A stretch of DNA of 64,000 bases from Isoetes taiwanensis (Eukaryota > Streptophyta > Lycopodiopsida > Isoetales > Isoetaceae). The position numbers were made by a program, and so were the translations under genes. The stretch covers positions 6,835,424 to 6,899,423 of the forward strand of contig JAJEKV010000053.1 in the NCBI GenBank assembly GCA_021234155.1. Reading direction: 5' to 3'. Positions 1 through 8,792 of the stretch are shown here, piece by piece (the stretch's first letter is position 1; each line of letters begins with the position of its first letter). The notes under the pieces were generated by a model that searched no databases, was not told where the DNA came from, and saw nothing but the letters and a program-made list of their open reading frames with translations.

Positions 1-1113
1 AAGCCAAACTATCTCATGTGCAACACACTCGTAGTCAATTGGCCTACGAGGTGGTGCTGAATCTTGCAATGTAGGGTAAGTGTTTCTTGCTTTTGCAAAC
101 CGACCGTGTGTAACTTGGTCCCTAGGGTAATTTTGGCATTAGGACGATGTGGCTAAGTCGGATCGCCATTTTGGAGCCTCCGCAATGTCCGAACGACAAA
201 ACACTTTGGTTTCTTTAATGTCACCCGCGGGGGCTTCAAGGTTAGATATGTTCTCTCGGGACGGATGTTGGATTTTTTGGACCTTCTCGGACCAGGTTCC
301 TTGAACAAAGGATTCAATGGTGGGATCAAGGAACCGAGATCAGGGAGTGTGGTCTTTAGCGTCGCCCCGGTGAGGGTATTTGCCAGAAAGGCTGCCTCGG
401 GGAAGCTTTTTGGGGCTTGCCTCACGGGGTTCGGACTCTCCCCTCTAATGAGGAGGCCTTGCAAGGTCCTGGCCTTGTTTGACTTCGGGCAAGTGTGCCC
501 GGCTCATCTGCCCAACAACAGTTGCCTGCACCGTTCTAATGCAAACTATTTGATGTAAACCTTATCAAAATTTTTTGAAAGTTGGCTGTATGTTGGCGAT
601 GACATAGGAAGCTAGCCGACAAAAAATCAGAATTTAAGTCCGTACTATGCATTAATTACTTAATTTCTGAATGTCTTGCTACGCAAAAGCGGGCCTTGAC
701 TTCGGACCGCCACAACGGAGGAGTACAGGTCCAAACTCCATTCCGTCAGTTCCCTTGCTTCGCATTCTCAATCGCATGTGATCGGCCACGCCCCAAGTGC
801 AAAAGACCAAAACTTCGGCACCCAAAACACAAACCCCGCTAGAACACGGCAACTCATAGGGTTTACGTTTGAGGCTCTATCCTTGTCGATTTGACTAGGA
901 CCTTTTAGCCGTGTCTTGACGAGGGGGTGTTGACGCCTTGAGCACGGACCCTAAAACCACCCGAAGCAGCTTGCCCCAAAATTCCTCTCCCGAAGGCCCC
1001 GGGCGACGGACGGGCAACTTCCCTCTCCCGAGCCGTGATGTCTCGCCAATGGACCTTAGCGCCGACATTGCCCTAGGGACCAAGTTTTGTGGCGAAGCCC
1101 ACCCTTCTCGAAG
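1..1113. repeat. Degenerate ~1.1 kb tandem repeat, unit 1
   Basis: The opening bases recur at 1114 after a period of about 1113 bp, and most of the unit can be followed in the next copy with scattered substitutions and short indels. No coding motif is recognisable in any frame. Near the end of the unit, at about 928, a purine run (GAGGGGG) is followed by TGTTGACGCC, the arrangement of a polypurine tract next to an LTR start. The repeat may therefore come from an old LTR element, but no LTR end or primer site was found, so that is only a possibility. Confidence 0.75.
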
Positions 1114-2229
1114 AAGCCAAACTATCTCATGTGCAACACACTCGTAGTCAATTGGCCTAGGAGGTGGGCTGGCGAATCTTTGCAATGTAGGGCGTAAGTG
1201 TTTCTTGCTTTTGCAAAACTGACCGGGTAACTTGGTCCCTAGGGTAATTTTGGCATTCGGACGATGTGGCTAAGTCGGATCGCCATTTTGGAGCCCTCCG
1301 CAATGTCCGAACGACAAAACACTTTGGTTTCTACATCGTCACCCATGCAGGACGCCTTCAAGGTTAGATATGTTCTCTCGGGGACGGATGTTGGATTTTT
1401 GGACCTTCTCGGACCAGGTTCCTTGAACAAAGGATTCAACGGCCGGATCACGAACCGAGATCCGGGAGTGTGGTCTTTAGCGTCGCCCGTGAGATTTGCC
1501 AGAAAGGCTGCCTCGGGGAAGCTTTTTGGGGCTCGCCTCTTGGGGTTCGGACTCTCCCCCTCTAATGAGGAGGCCTTGCAAGGTCCTGGCCTTGTTTGAC
1601 TTCGAACAAATGTGCCATTTCGGCTGCCCAACAACAGTGCTGCCCAGACCGGTTCTAATGCAAACTATTTGATCTAAACCTTATCCAAAATTTTTGAAAG
1701 TTGGCTTGTATGTTGGCGATGACTTAGGAAGCTTGGCGACAAAAATCAGAATTTAAGTCCGTACTATGCATTAATTACGAATTTCTTAATATCTTGCTAT
1801 CGCAAAAGTGGGCCTTGACTTCTAACCGCCACAACGGAGGAGTACAGGTCCAAACTCCATTCCGTCAGTTCCCCTTGCTTTGCGTTCTCAACTGCATGTG
1901 ATCGCCACGCCCCAAGTGCAAAAGACCAAAACTTCGGCACCCAAAGCGCAAACCACGCTAGAACACGGCAACTCATAGGGTTTACGTTTGGAGGCTCTAT
2001 CCTTGTCAGATTCGACTAGGACCTTGCGCCGTGTCTTGACGTAGAGGGGGAGTGTTGACGCCAGAGCACGGACCCTAAAAACCACCCGAAAGCAGCTTGC
2101 CCCAAAAGTCCTCTCTCGAAGGCCCTGGCGACGGACGGGCAACTTTCCCTCTTCGGAACCATGATTCGGCTCTGCCAATAGACTCAGAACGTCGACATTG
2201 CCCTAGGGACCAAGTTTTGTGGCGGAAGT
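1114..2229. repeat. Degenerate ~1.1 kb tandem repeat, unit 2 (interrupted by element 1)
   Basis: Second copy of the preceding unit, again with a G-rich run followed by TGTTGACGCC at about 2053. The copy is cut at 2229, where element 1 begins. The interrupted sequence, a stretch equivalent to 1091 onward in unit 1, resumes after element 1 at 15618. The tandem repeat is thus older than the insertion. No gene is seen. Confidence 0.75.
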
Positions 2230-2385
2230 CGTGGCGTTCCAGATGCGATATCACGGCCCCGGGGCGATAATCTTGATCTTGCCCTCGTCGCCGCATTACA
2301 CGCCACCCCGACTGACGTGTACGCCAACGTGTAGCTAGGTTAGTAGCCCTAGGGGGCAACGTGCAAGGAGTGTGCATTTATTAAT

Positions 2386-2517
2386 GTGCACATTCATTAA
2401 TGTGCACATTCACTTAGGTGCACATTTCCCCATATGGCCACTTGATGCCAAGTGGGCCACACCCATAGGTGCAATTAATGTGCACATTCTCCAATGTGCA
2501 CATTCATTAATGTGCAC
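2386..2517 (+). promoter_or_regulatory. Six phased GTGCAC palindromes in the LTR U3
   Basis: GTGCAC occurs at 2386, 2402, 2418, 2480, 2496 and 2512, two triplets each with an exact 16-bp step. Several copies extend to the 12-bp palindrome AATGTGCACATT. The cluster lies about 120-250 bp upstream of the LTR TATA box and is repeated in the 3' LTR. The spacing suggests an array of binding sites for a dimeric factor in the promoter or enhancer. The factor is unknown. Confidence 0.55.
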
Positions 2518-2631
2518 ACATTTCCATGTGGGCACATTTGGCCACCTAAGCCTTAAAGGCAAGTGGGCCCATTTCCAATTATCCCACATGCCAAAAGGGG
2601 ATAATTGAAAACCCTAACCAAACCCCTTGTC

Positions 2632-2637
2632 TATATA
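2632..2637 (+). promoter_or_regulatory. TATA box of the element 1 LTR promoter
   Basis: TATATA inside CTATATAGGG, followed within 10-20 bp by an AAACCCTAA motif. The 3' LTR has the same arrangement at 14355-14360, and element 2 has TATATA at the equivalent place in its LTRs. This is the likely start region of the genomic RNA. Confidence 0.55.
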
Positions 2638-3895
2638 GGGTGGGAAACCCTAACTTGCCCATTTTCGTTTCTAGGGCTTTAGAACTCTGTTTTGGCTGCC
2701 TCAACAGCCAAAACCACCTCCCAGACTCTGCCTGGGAGAATTGCACCCTTAGTTTCCCTTGATTCGAGCGTTTCAGCAGGATGGTCGAGCTCAGGTCAGG
2801 AGGAGCCCCTCAAGGATCAGGTATTGAGCCAATTAGATAGTCTAAACCCTACTTCAGTCATAGAATCAGTAGGTTTAGCCTCTTAGATTGCCCACAGCAG
2901 CTCTCTAGATCTCTAGATAGCAGATTCTAACTAAAGAACCTAACTCTATGTTGTAGATTAGATCTAGTTCTTTAGTTCTCTGTGAAGTATATGGATGATG
3001 TATCTCTATGAACTCCTTGTATTGGGAAGGGGGGTAGAGACCTAAAGCTTTGTAGTTGATGCTCCTAGAGTAGCCTCTCTAGCACACTGTAGATTCGGCC
3101 TGTGCACAAGAGCCACAACGGGTTGTGGGTGAAGGGGCCAGACTGGCTAAGAAGGAGGTTCATGTCCTGACTCTTGAACGATCCCTCTGGTGTGTAAAGC
3201 CTACCAGGGATCATTGTGACTAGGTCTAATGGCTTGCCACTGCGTGTGGGCAAGGCATGGGCTCGACACCCGTGAAGTGGTGTTCACTTTCCAGTGGGTT
3301 CAGTCGAATAAGGGCAGTGGCCCTCTAGTCACCTTGAGTCAGCATGTAGATCTCTCGAGGGGAGTGATCCCTACCGCCCCATGGAATCGGGAAGATGAGC
3401 CGGGGAATAGCCCTTTTGGCTATGCATCCCGCCGGCTCTGAACAAAGTCCCGACACTTTTCCCACAAGCCACAGTGGGAGGGGGGGATGGAGTGGACAAC
3501 CCTATGCCATGTTCATATGCCAGCCAAATCCATTGCCATGAATTTGCCATGCGCAATGAACTCTGGAGACCCAAGCCGTCAGTCATCCCCGTGAGTCTGA
3601 GCCTTGGGTAGGATTCCCCGTATGTATTGTGCTCACCTTGTTTATGCAGATGTGATGGACCACCCTTTGAGGTGGATATGTGCTTATGTTATGTACTGAC
3701 ATGTATGTTTATGCTTCCGCAGCTAGGTAGGCCCTGAGGGAGACGGGGTAAAATGACCCCTTCACTCTTCCCACTGGAACCCGTCATGGTTGCAGTGTCA
3801 TGTGGAGGGCCCTGTATCGGCGCGGAGCTGGTATGGGGGATGAACTCCTGTTTGTATACGGTGAGGGCACTGTATGCGAGTAGGGGACGTCACAG

Positions 3896-3907
3896 TGGTA
3901 TCAAAGC
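3896..3907 (+). other. Primer binding site, initiator tRNA-Met
   Basis: TGGTATCAAAGC lies one base after the 5' LTR end. It differs at one position from TGGTATCAGAGC, the complement of the 3' end of plant initiator tRNA-Met and the usual primer site of Ty3/gypsy elements. Confidence 0.85.
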
Positions 3908-4097
3908 TATGTTCTTGGAGACCAAGAGCAAAGCACTGGCCATGTTCCCAGTAGACTAACTTGATAGGATCCTTAAACCTCGAAAAATGGGAAATTTTTT
4001 TCTCATTTTTTTAGTTTTGCTAAGCTAGTAACAGTTAAAATGAATGAAAACATAAAAATATTAAGAATTGGTCAGCCAACATCCAAAAAGTAGGGTG

Positions 4098-4164
4098 GTC
4101 TCACACGTCGCGCCAGGACAGGAAATGACATTTTCATTTTCGGGCTGGCCGCAACGTGTGAGAC
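4098..4164. repeat. Hairpin A (first copy of the 67-bp hairpin repeat)
   Basis: Inverted repeat with arms GTCTCACACGT and ACGTGTGAGAC (11 perfect pairs), extended inward by an imperfect GC-rich stem. It is the first of four near-identical copies in element 1, at 4098, 4286, 6004 and 6203. It precedes the TATA box of the H3-like gene by about 330 bp. It could act as a protein-binding palindrome in DNA or as an RNA stem; the sequence does not decide. Confidence 0.8.
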
Positions 4165-4285
4165 ATTCAGCTTAGACACCAAAAAGTTGTAAACTACAGT
4201 GAAATAACTTGATAATTCTAAGAATCAGTAGAATTAGCATATTACATGTTCAAAAAGTACAAAATTTAGTAGTGGGCCCCACCAT

Positions 4286-4352
4286 GTCTCACACGTCGCG
4301 CCAGGACAGGAAATGACTTTCTCATTTTCGGGCTGGGCGCAACGTGTGAGAC
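4286..4352. repeat. Hairpin B (67-bp hairpin repeat)
   Basis: Second copy, 188 bp after hairpin A and about 75 bp before the TATA box at 4428. Arms and GC-rich inner stem are preserved, including the GTCTCACACGT and ACGTGTGAGAC ends. Confidence 0.8.
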
Positions 4353-4427
4353 CTTGCTTAATTAGGTGTTTTAGATGCTTTAGGCAACCCAAAAAGGTAG
4401 TTAAAAGTTGACCTAAAAATTGGCCGC

Positions 4428-4435
4428 TATAAATA
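4428..4435 (+). promoter_or_regulatory. Internal TATA box of the histone H3-like gene
   Basis: TATAAATA, a consensus plant TATA box, about 105 bp upstream of the start codon at 4534/4537. It suggests that the H3-like gene is transcribed from its own internal promoter and not only from the LTR. Hairpins A and B lie upstream. Inference from sequence only. Confidence 0.55.
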
Positions 4436-4533
4436 GACCTAGACCCCTCCCATTTTCGCGTTCTTCCTTAGAACTTTGCTCGTGCTCGCCAAGGCGATTT
4501 TCTGGCGCTCAGCTCCGATCGACGAACCGTAGA

Positions 4534-5859
4534 ATGATGGCCCGCACAAAACAGACTGCTCGGAAGCCTCGTGGGAGCGAATCCTCCAGCGCCAGCGATT
4601 CCGGCATCTTTCGGAGAATCCTTCAAGAACGCCTTTTCCGGGAAGGCGAATCTTCTTCGAGCGAGGAAGCAGGATCGGATCGGAGCGACCGTACAGAGCT
4701 CGTAAAGGACGACCGGCCGGACATCATGCACCAAATCCTTGAGGAGATCGCACAGGAGGAGGGAAGAAGCAGGGAGCAGCAGGAGCAGATAGGGCAGTCA
4801 ACAGCCCAGGAGCAACCCCAGGAGGACACCCACCCACAGGGGGAGCAGCGGGAGCAGGCGGACCAATCAACAGCCCAGGAGCAACCCCAAGCTGAGATCC
4901 ACCTGCAGGAAGAGCAAGGAAGAGAAGAGCAGCAGCAGCCAACACTCAGCCCCGCAGAAGAAGCCGATCTTGCACGCTTCATCAGCAAGTATGAAGCCAA
5001 AGAGCGCCGCCGGGAGCAGAGGACGAAGAGTCGGGAGGATGACCCGACCCCTGCCAGCCAGCCCAAGAAGAGGAAGGCCAAAGCCATTAAGGCGGGCAAG
5101 AGGAAGGTCGTGAAGATCGGCAAGCGAGCGGTAGGTCCCGTGATCAACGAACCAACAGGCGAGCAGACCCCGCCCTCTACCGACGACTCGGACGAGGATT
5201 ACGTCCCCAACCCAGAGGGGGCGAGCTCTTCAAAACCCCCGCCCGTGGAGAAGGAGGTACCCGAGTAGGTGGCACCTGAGGAAGATCAGTCCGAGCAGGC
5301 ACCGAAGCCCCCACCTTTTCCAACGTGGGATAGGGTAAAAGCCCCGCGACCACAGCGGGAGGCGTACGTGATAGACCCGGTCAAGGTCTATCAGAAGAAG
5401 ATCAAGGAGCACAACGCGTACATGGTGAAGTGGGAGGCATACAATGCCTACTATCAGCAACACAGGGTAAGAACAATCGAAGGCGGACAGCCGACAAGAA
5501 GTCAGACCTTGAAGCCACCGCCACCCAGGCCCAAGCCTCCCCGAGCACCAGGTAAGAAGCGGAGCAAGAAGAAGAAGTTGGAGGACAGAGCCCTCAAGGA
5601 GATCCGCCACTTCCAGAAGAGTTACGGACTCTTGATCCCCCGGGCGCCGTTCCAACGCTTGGTTCGTGAAGTCATACAGGAATACAACACGGATATGCGG
5701 GTAACCGACGAAATGTTGCTGTGCCTACAGGAGGCAGCAGAGGCAAAAATAGTGCAGCACTTTGAAGATTCGACGGCCTGCACGGTACACGCAAAGAGGG
5801 TCACCCTCATGAGGCAGGATATGTATCTTGCCAGACACATCAAGGGAGAACGCCCTTGA
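4534..5859 (+). pseudogene. Histone H3-like protein gene of element 1 (one in-frame stop)
   Basis: Two adjacent ATGs (4534, 4537); starting at 4537 the protein opens M-ARTKQTARK, identical to residues 1-9 of the histone H3 tail, with K4 and K9. It then departs, with Pro where H3 has Ser10. Residues ~45-250 are Glu/Gln-rich, with a twice-repeated QSTAQEQPQ segment, then a Lys-rich stretch like a nuclear localisation signal. An aromatic- and proline-rich region (PPPPRPKPP) follows. Residues ~352-440 are an H3 histone fold: [32 protein letters not shown], ending GERP. Canonical H3 has 136 residues, so the linker is a large insertion. One TAG at 5266-5268 breaks the frame, and there is no frameshift in 1.3 kb. 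Likely role (inference): nuclear, nucleosome- or chromatin-modifier-directed. Loop 1 lacks the extension typical of CenH3, although some fold residues look CenH3-like. Confidence 0.9.
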
Positions 5860-6003
5860 GATTTTGTAAATAACTGTAAATTTTGTTAATATAAAGAATT
5901 TTGGAAGTAAATAACATGTCTGATCTAGCTTAATTAAGTTAAGTTATAGAATTCTAGCTTTTGTTTTAGTCAAATTGGAGCTTTTGAGCAAAATTGAGAC
6001 GAT
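5860..6003. other. 3' flank of the H3-like gene
   Basis: AT-rich stretch after the stop codon with TGTAAA- and AATATAAAG-type motifs that could direct 3' end formation. Element 2 has a similar TTTTGTAAATTTTG stretch after its H3-like gene. No open frame. Confidence 0.3.
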
Positions 6004-6070
6004 GTCTCACACGTCGCGCCAGGACAGAAAATGAGATTCTCATTTTCGGGCTGGGCGCAACGTGTGAGAC
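6004..6070. repeat. Hairpin C (67-bp hairpin repeat)
   Basis: Third copy in element 1, between the H3-like gene and ORF B. Arms GTCTCACACGT and ACGTGTGAGAC are perfect, and the inner stem CGCGCCAG/CTGGGCGC pairs imperfectly. Confidence 0.8.
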
Positions 6071-6202
6071 CATGCCCAAAAATGCCCAAAACAGCTCCAA
6101 ATCGACCAAATAAGGGGTCAATTCTGCCTAACGCGACGAGTTTAGTGGAATTACAGCCTTAGATCACTTAAATTGAGTAAGCCTAGCCCAATTAGGACCC
6201 AT

Positions 6203-6269
6203 GTCTCACACGTCGCGCCAGGACAGAAAATGAGATTCTCAAAATCAGTCTGGGCGCAACGTGTGAGAC
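6203..6269. repeat. Hairpin D (67-bp hairpin repeat)
   Basis: Fourth copy, 199 bp after hairpin C and about 180 bp before the TATA box of ORF B. The loop differs (AAAATCAGT) while both arms are kept, so arm pairing is better preserved than loop sequence. Confidence 0.8.
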
Positions 6270-6449
6270 CTCGTACCATTTCCTTCACCAAATGATCTCC
6301 AAATTGTTGCAATAGGCTCATTAGTTGTCCCTAGCATGCTCAAACCCTAGAAATAGTCTTCAAACTTGCAATTGCATCCCTTAATAGATCAGAATCACTT
6401 GATCTCAGTAAAATCTAGGTCATCCAAAAATTAGGGTTTTCCACTTTTC

Positions 6450-6457
6450 TATAAATA
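6450..6457 (+). promoter_or_regulatory. Internal TATA box of ORF B
   Basis: TATAAATA, 115-122 bp upstream of the ATG at 6572. This is the same box and spacing as before the H3-like gene, and a TATAAAAA box precedes ORF B of element 2. It suggests a separate ORF B transcript. Confidence 0.55.
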
Positions 6458-6571
6458 GGTCCATCATTTTTCATTTGGCACCCTGCAAGTTTGCTCTCCA
6501 CTGCTTAGGCGATCTTCCAGCTTCCTGAGGTGCTTCTGCATCCGTTTGATACTCCCTTCCTTGCTAGATCA

Positions 6572-8095
6572 ATGGCCACTGCTGACTTCAGCCGATGGTA
6601 CAGCGCCAGTGCCCATGCTGCTGAGGCAGATGTCAACGACATCTTCCGAGTCTTCGAGAAGGAATTAGATGTGCAAGCTACTTTAAACGCAACCCCAGCA
6701 TATAGACAAGTCCTAGCAGAGTTCCAAGCTAGGGTGGGACCCTCCCTTGTTCAGGTCCCTCCTTGCATAGGATATTTCGTTCCCCGGCCATCCCTTCAAG
6801 CAGCCCTGGGCGATGTCCCCAACATCGCCAAGTACTTAACCAACAAGGCGCAGAGGCTGCCTGACTACATGGTCCTGACAGCCAACAGGACCAAGTACTT
6901 CTCTTACACCGCAGCCCTAGCCATCTTCTTATCCCACCGCGCCGAAAACCCGATGGGGGCAACCTCTATCCCTCCGATGGAGGTAGACCCCATAGCAGTG
7001 CAAGAGGAAGAGCAGATGCTTTTACAGTATCAACAGGAACAAGAAGCAAGAGAAGGAGAAGAGGGGTCGGACGACGAGGAATACACGGAGCTCGACTCAG
7101 ACGAAGAACGGCGCCAAGCAGAGCAGGAGCTGATCAACTTCGAGCGGAGCCGGCAGGGCATCAGAGTTGCTCCCCCACTCGGGCTAGGCATCACAAGCCT
7201 AGCCCCTATCATCATCAACGGAGAGGAGTATCTACTCCTCAGCGACATCCAGAACCTTCCCGAATGCAGGGAGAGGGAGCTCAGGTTGGACGAACTGCTC
7301 CACCAACTGCGGCAGACCGACATGGACGACTTCATCGTCCGGGGAGCCTCGGACTTTCCGCTTCAAGTGAGGGAAGCCGACACCTACACAGGAGAAGCGA
7401 CTTCCGACATCCAAGCCTACAGCAGCATCAGGCAAATGATGGACGAGCGGGAGCTGCCAACAGAGGAGGAGTTCCTCGCCCTCCAAGAACAGATGGGGAT
7501 CCGTGGGAAGACCACGAGCATCCTAATGCCCAGGCCTTCGACACCACCCCCGGCAAGAGGAGAAGGAATCGACCTCAGGAGGATCGACCGCACAATTGAA
7601 GACTACCGGGAGCTCACCGAGATAGAGGTCGACGAGTACGCCGGGCGGCACAGAACAGGAGGCCAAGCAAGTGGAGAATCATCCGCGACGCACAACGACA
7701 GGTCGCTCAGGTACTACTTGCCGCTGCTGCTGGATGGGAGAGTAGCGGTAATACACCGCAAGTTCAGTCCCAGAGGAGAGGAAGGGGTGTTCATGCTGAT
7801 TGCACTCTCGGGCTTCGGCAGGCATGCTCGCATAGCGGCAAATGTTGACTATGCTGTCCTGGTCAAGAGAGCAATGGCACTCGACCTCTTCGACTTCGCC
7901 ATACCCCATCGACGTCAGGCGAGATTGGCGGTGACTGCGGCCCTTACATCCGACCGCAGGGTAGAAGACTTGGTGAGAGCCTTACAGGGAGGCTCGTCAG
8001 CAAGCATCATCAGGAACTTGGGTCACTCGGTAGGGACGGCCCAAGTTAAGAAGTTTCTTGAAGACAACCCGTCTTACCGGCGATTTCAAGATTAG
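6572..8095 (+). CDS. ORF B: conserved 507-aa protein of unknown function
   Basis: Complete open frame from ATG 6572, chosen because the homologous ATG in element 2 (45507) starts the same MA..(F)xRWY motif. I do not recognise the family. The N-terminal ~130 residues are mixed helical in character. Around residues 160-200 there is a strongly acidic tract (GSDDEEYTELDSDEER). A hydrophobic stretch with INGEEYLLLSDI follows. The best-conserved part is C-terminal: LRYYLP, FSPRGEE, LIALSGFG. No signal peptide, membrane segment, zinc finger or enzyme motif is visible. It lies between the H3-like gene and gag with its own TATA box. It is intact while the neighbouring pol is full of frameshifts. A role together with the H3-like protein, such as chaperone or transcriptional regulator, is speculation. 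Confidence 0.85.
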   Translation: MATADFSRWYSASAHAAEADVNDIFRVFEKELDVQATLNATPAYRQVLAEFQARVGPSLVQVPPCIGYFVPRPSLQAALGDVPNIAKYLTNKAQRLPDYMVLTANRTKYFSYTAALAIFLSHRAENPMGATSIPPMEVDPIAVQEEEQMLLQYQQEQEAREGEEGSDDEEYTELDSDEERRQAEQELINFERSRQGIRVAPPLGLGITSLAPIIINGEEYLLLSDIQNLPECRERELRLDELLHQLRQTDMDDFIVRGASDFPLQVREADTYTGEATSDIQAYSSIRQMMDERELPTEEEFLALQEQMGIRGKTTSILMPRPSTPPPARGEGIDLRRIDRTIEDYRELTEIEVDEYAGRHRTGGQASGESSATHNDRSLRYYLPLLLDGRVAVIHRKFSPRGEEGVFMLIALSGFGRHARIAANVDYAVLVKRAMALDLFDFAIPHRRQARLAVTAALTSDRRVEDLVRALQGGSSASIIRNLGHSVGTAQVKKFLEDNPSYRRFQD

Positions 8096-8277
8096 TTAGA
8101 CTCTTGATCCCGGAAACTTTTTGTACTAAAATATCATATGATATATGAATATAAATTCTGTTGCACTTTAAATGTTTTGTTGATGTATTTTTGCCCCACA
8201 ATTATACCAACAAACATAAACAATGCAAGAGAACAAAGGAAACTAACCATATAGCTATGAATCACTTGTGTATGCAG

Positions 8278-8792
8278 CCAGAGGCCTAAGCGCAGGGGAA
8301 CGACAACTGCGAGAACTTATAGAAGAGCAGACCCCGCCCAGACCACCCCCGGCAAGGAACCTATTTGAAGATATGGAACCCATGACCCCAGAGGAGGAGA
8401 TATCCCAGATGAGGACGGACCTTGAGCAGATAAAAGCCTTGCTGTCCGCGCAAGCCGGAGCGGGTTCGGTGGGCAATGCTCAATTGCCACAAGCATCAGC
8501 TCGGAAAACATGAAGGGACAAGAAGAGGAGCAAGAGAAGGAGATCCCCCAGCTCGGATTCCTCCGACTCAAGTTCAGACTCAGACTCCGACTCCGAGGAA
8601 GAAGAGGACCAGACCCGGGACCGATCAGATGCAAGGCAAAGGAACACTGAGGAGGGAAGGCAGAGGAACACCCCAGATGGACGACAAAGAGACACCAGGG
8701 CCTCTGACTACCAGAAGAAGGTAGATTCCGCGCTGGGCAATGTATGGAAGGCCAGAATCGGAACAGATTTCGGGGAGAAAACAGTCGATTAG
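8278..8792 (+). pseudogene. Gag N-terminal exon, RS/acidic-serine rich (no ATG)
   Basis: The frame has no in-frame ATG. Homology with element 2 starts at a splice-acceptor-like TGTATGCAG ending at 8277, in the same codon phase in both elements. Translation reads AARGLSAG, then proline-rich and coiled-coil-like stretches, then KKRSKRRRSPSSDSSDSSS and a run of Ser/Asp/Glu, then YQKKVDSALGNVWK. One in-frame TGA at 8511-8513 (CGA to TGA likely). The frame stops at TAG 8790. The gag core continues in the -1 frame from an overlapping ATG at 8744. Likely the amino-terminal part of Gag, joined to an upstream exon by splicing (inference). Confidence 0.6.

Larger units (their letters stand above)
2230..3894 (+). 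repeat. 5' LTR of element 1
   Basis: Matches 13962-15617 over its full length. It ends with CGTCACA, the inverted complement of the TGTGACG start seen in the 3' copy. It contains a cluster of GTGCAC palindromes, a TATATA box at 2632-2637 and an AAACCCTAA telobox-like motif just after it. Differences from the 3' LTR are clustered and often fall on CAG/CTG triplets. Short open frames inside have no recognisable product. Confidence 0.93.

Noticed and set aside
4420-4533. N-terminal extension of the H3-like frame
   Set aside because: It has no ATG and includes the TATA region; the ATG pair at 4534/4537 gives the H3 tail and matches element 2.
4623-5147. Antisense open frame of 174 aa over the H3-like gene
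   Set aside because: Low-complexity Ser/Cys/Leu translation of the opposite strand of a Glu/Gln-rich coding region.
4537-5859. Identification as a plain CenH3 gene
   Set aside because: CenH3 tails start ARTK but do not continue as QTARK, and CenH3 has a longer loop 1. The fold is mosaic, so only H3-like is claimed.
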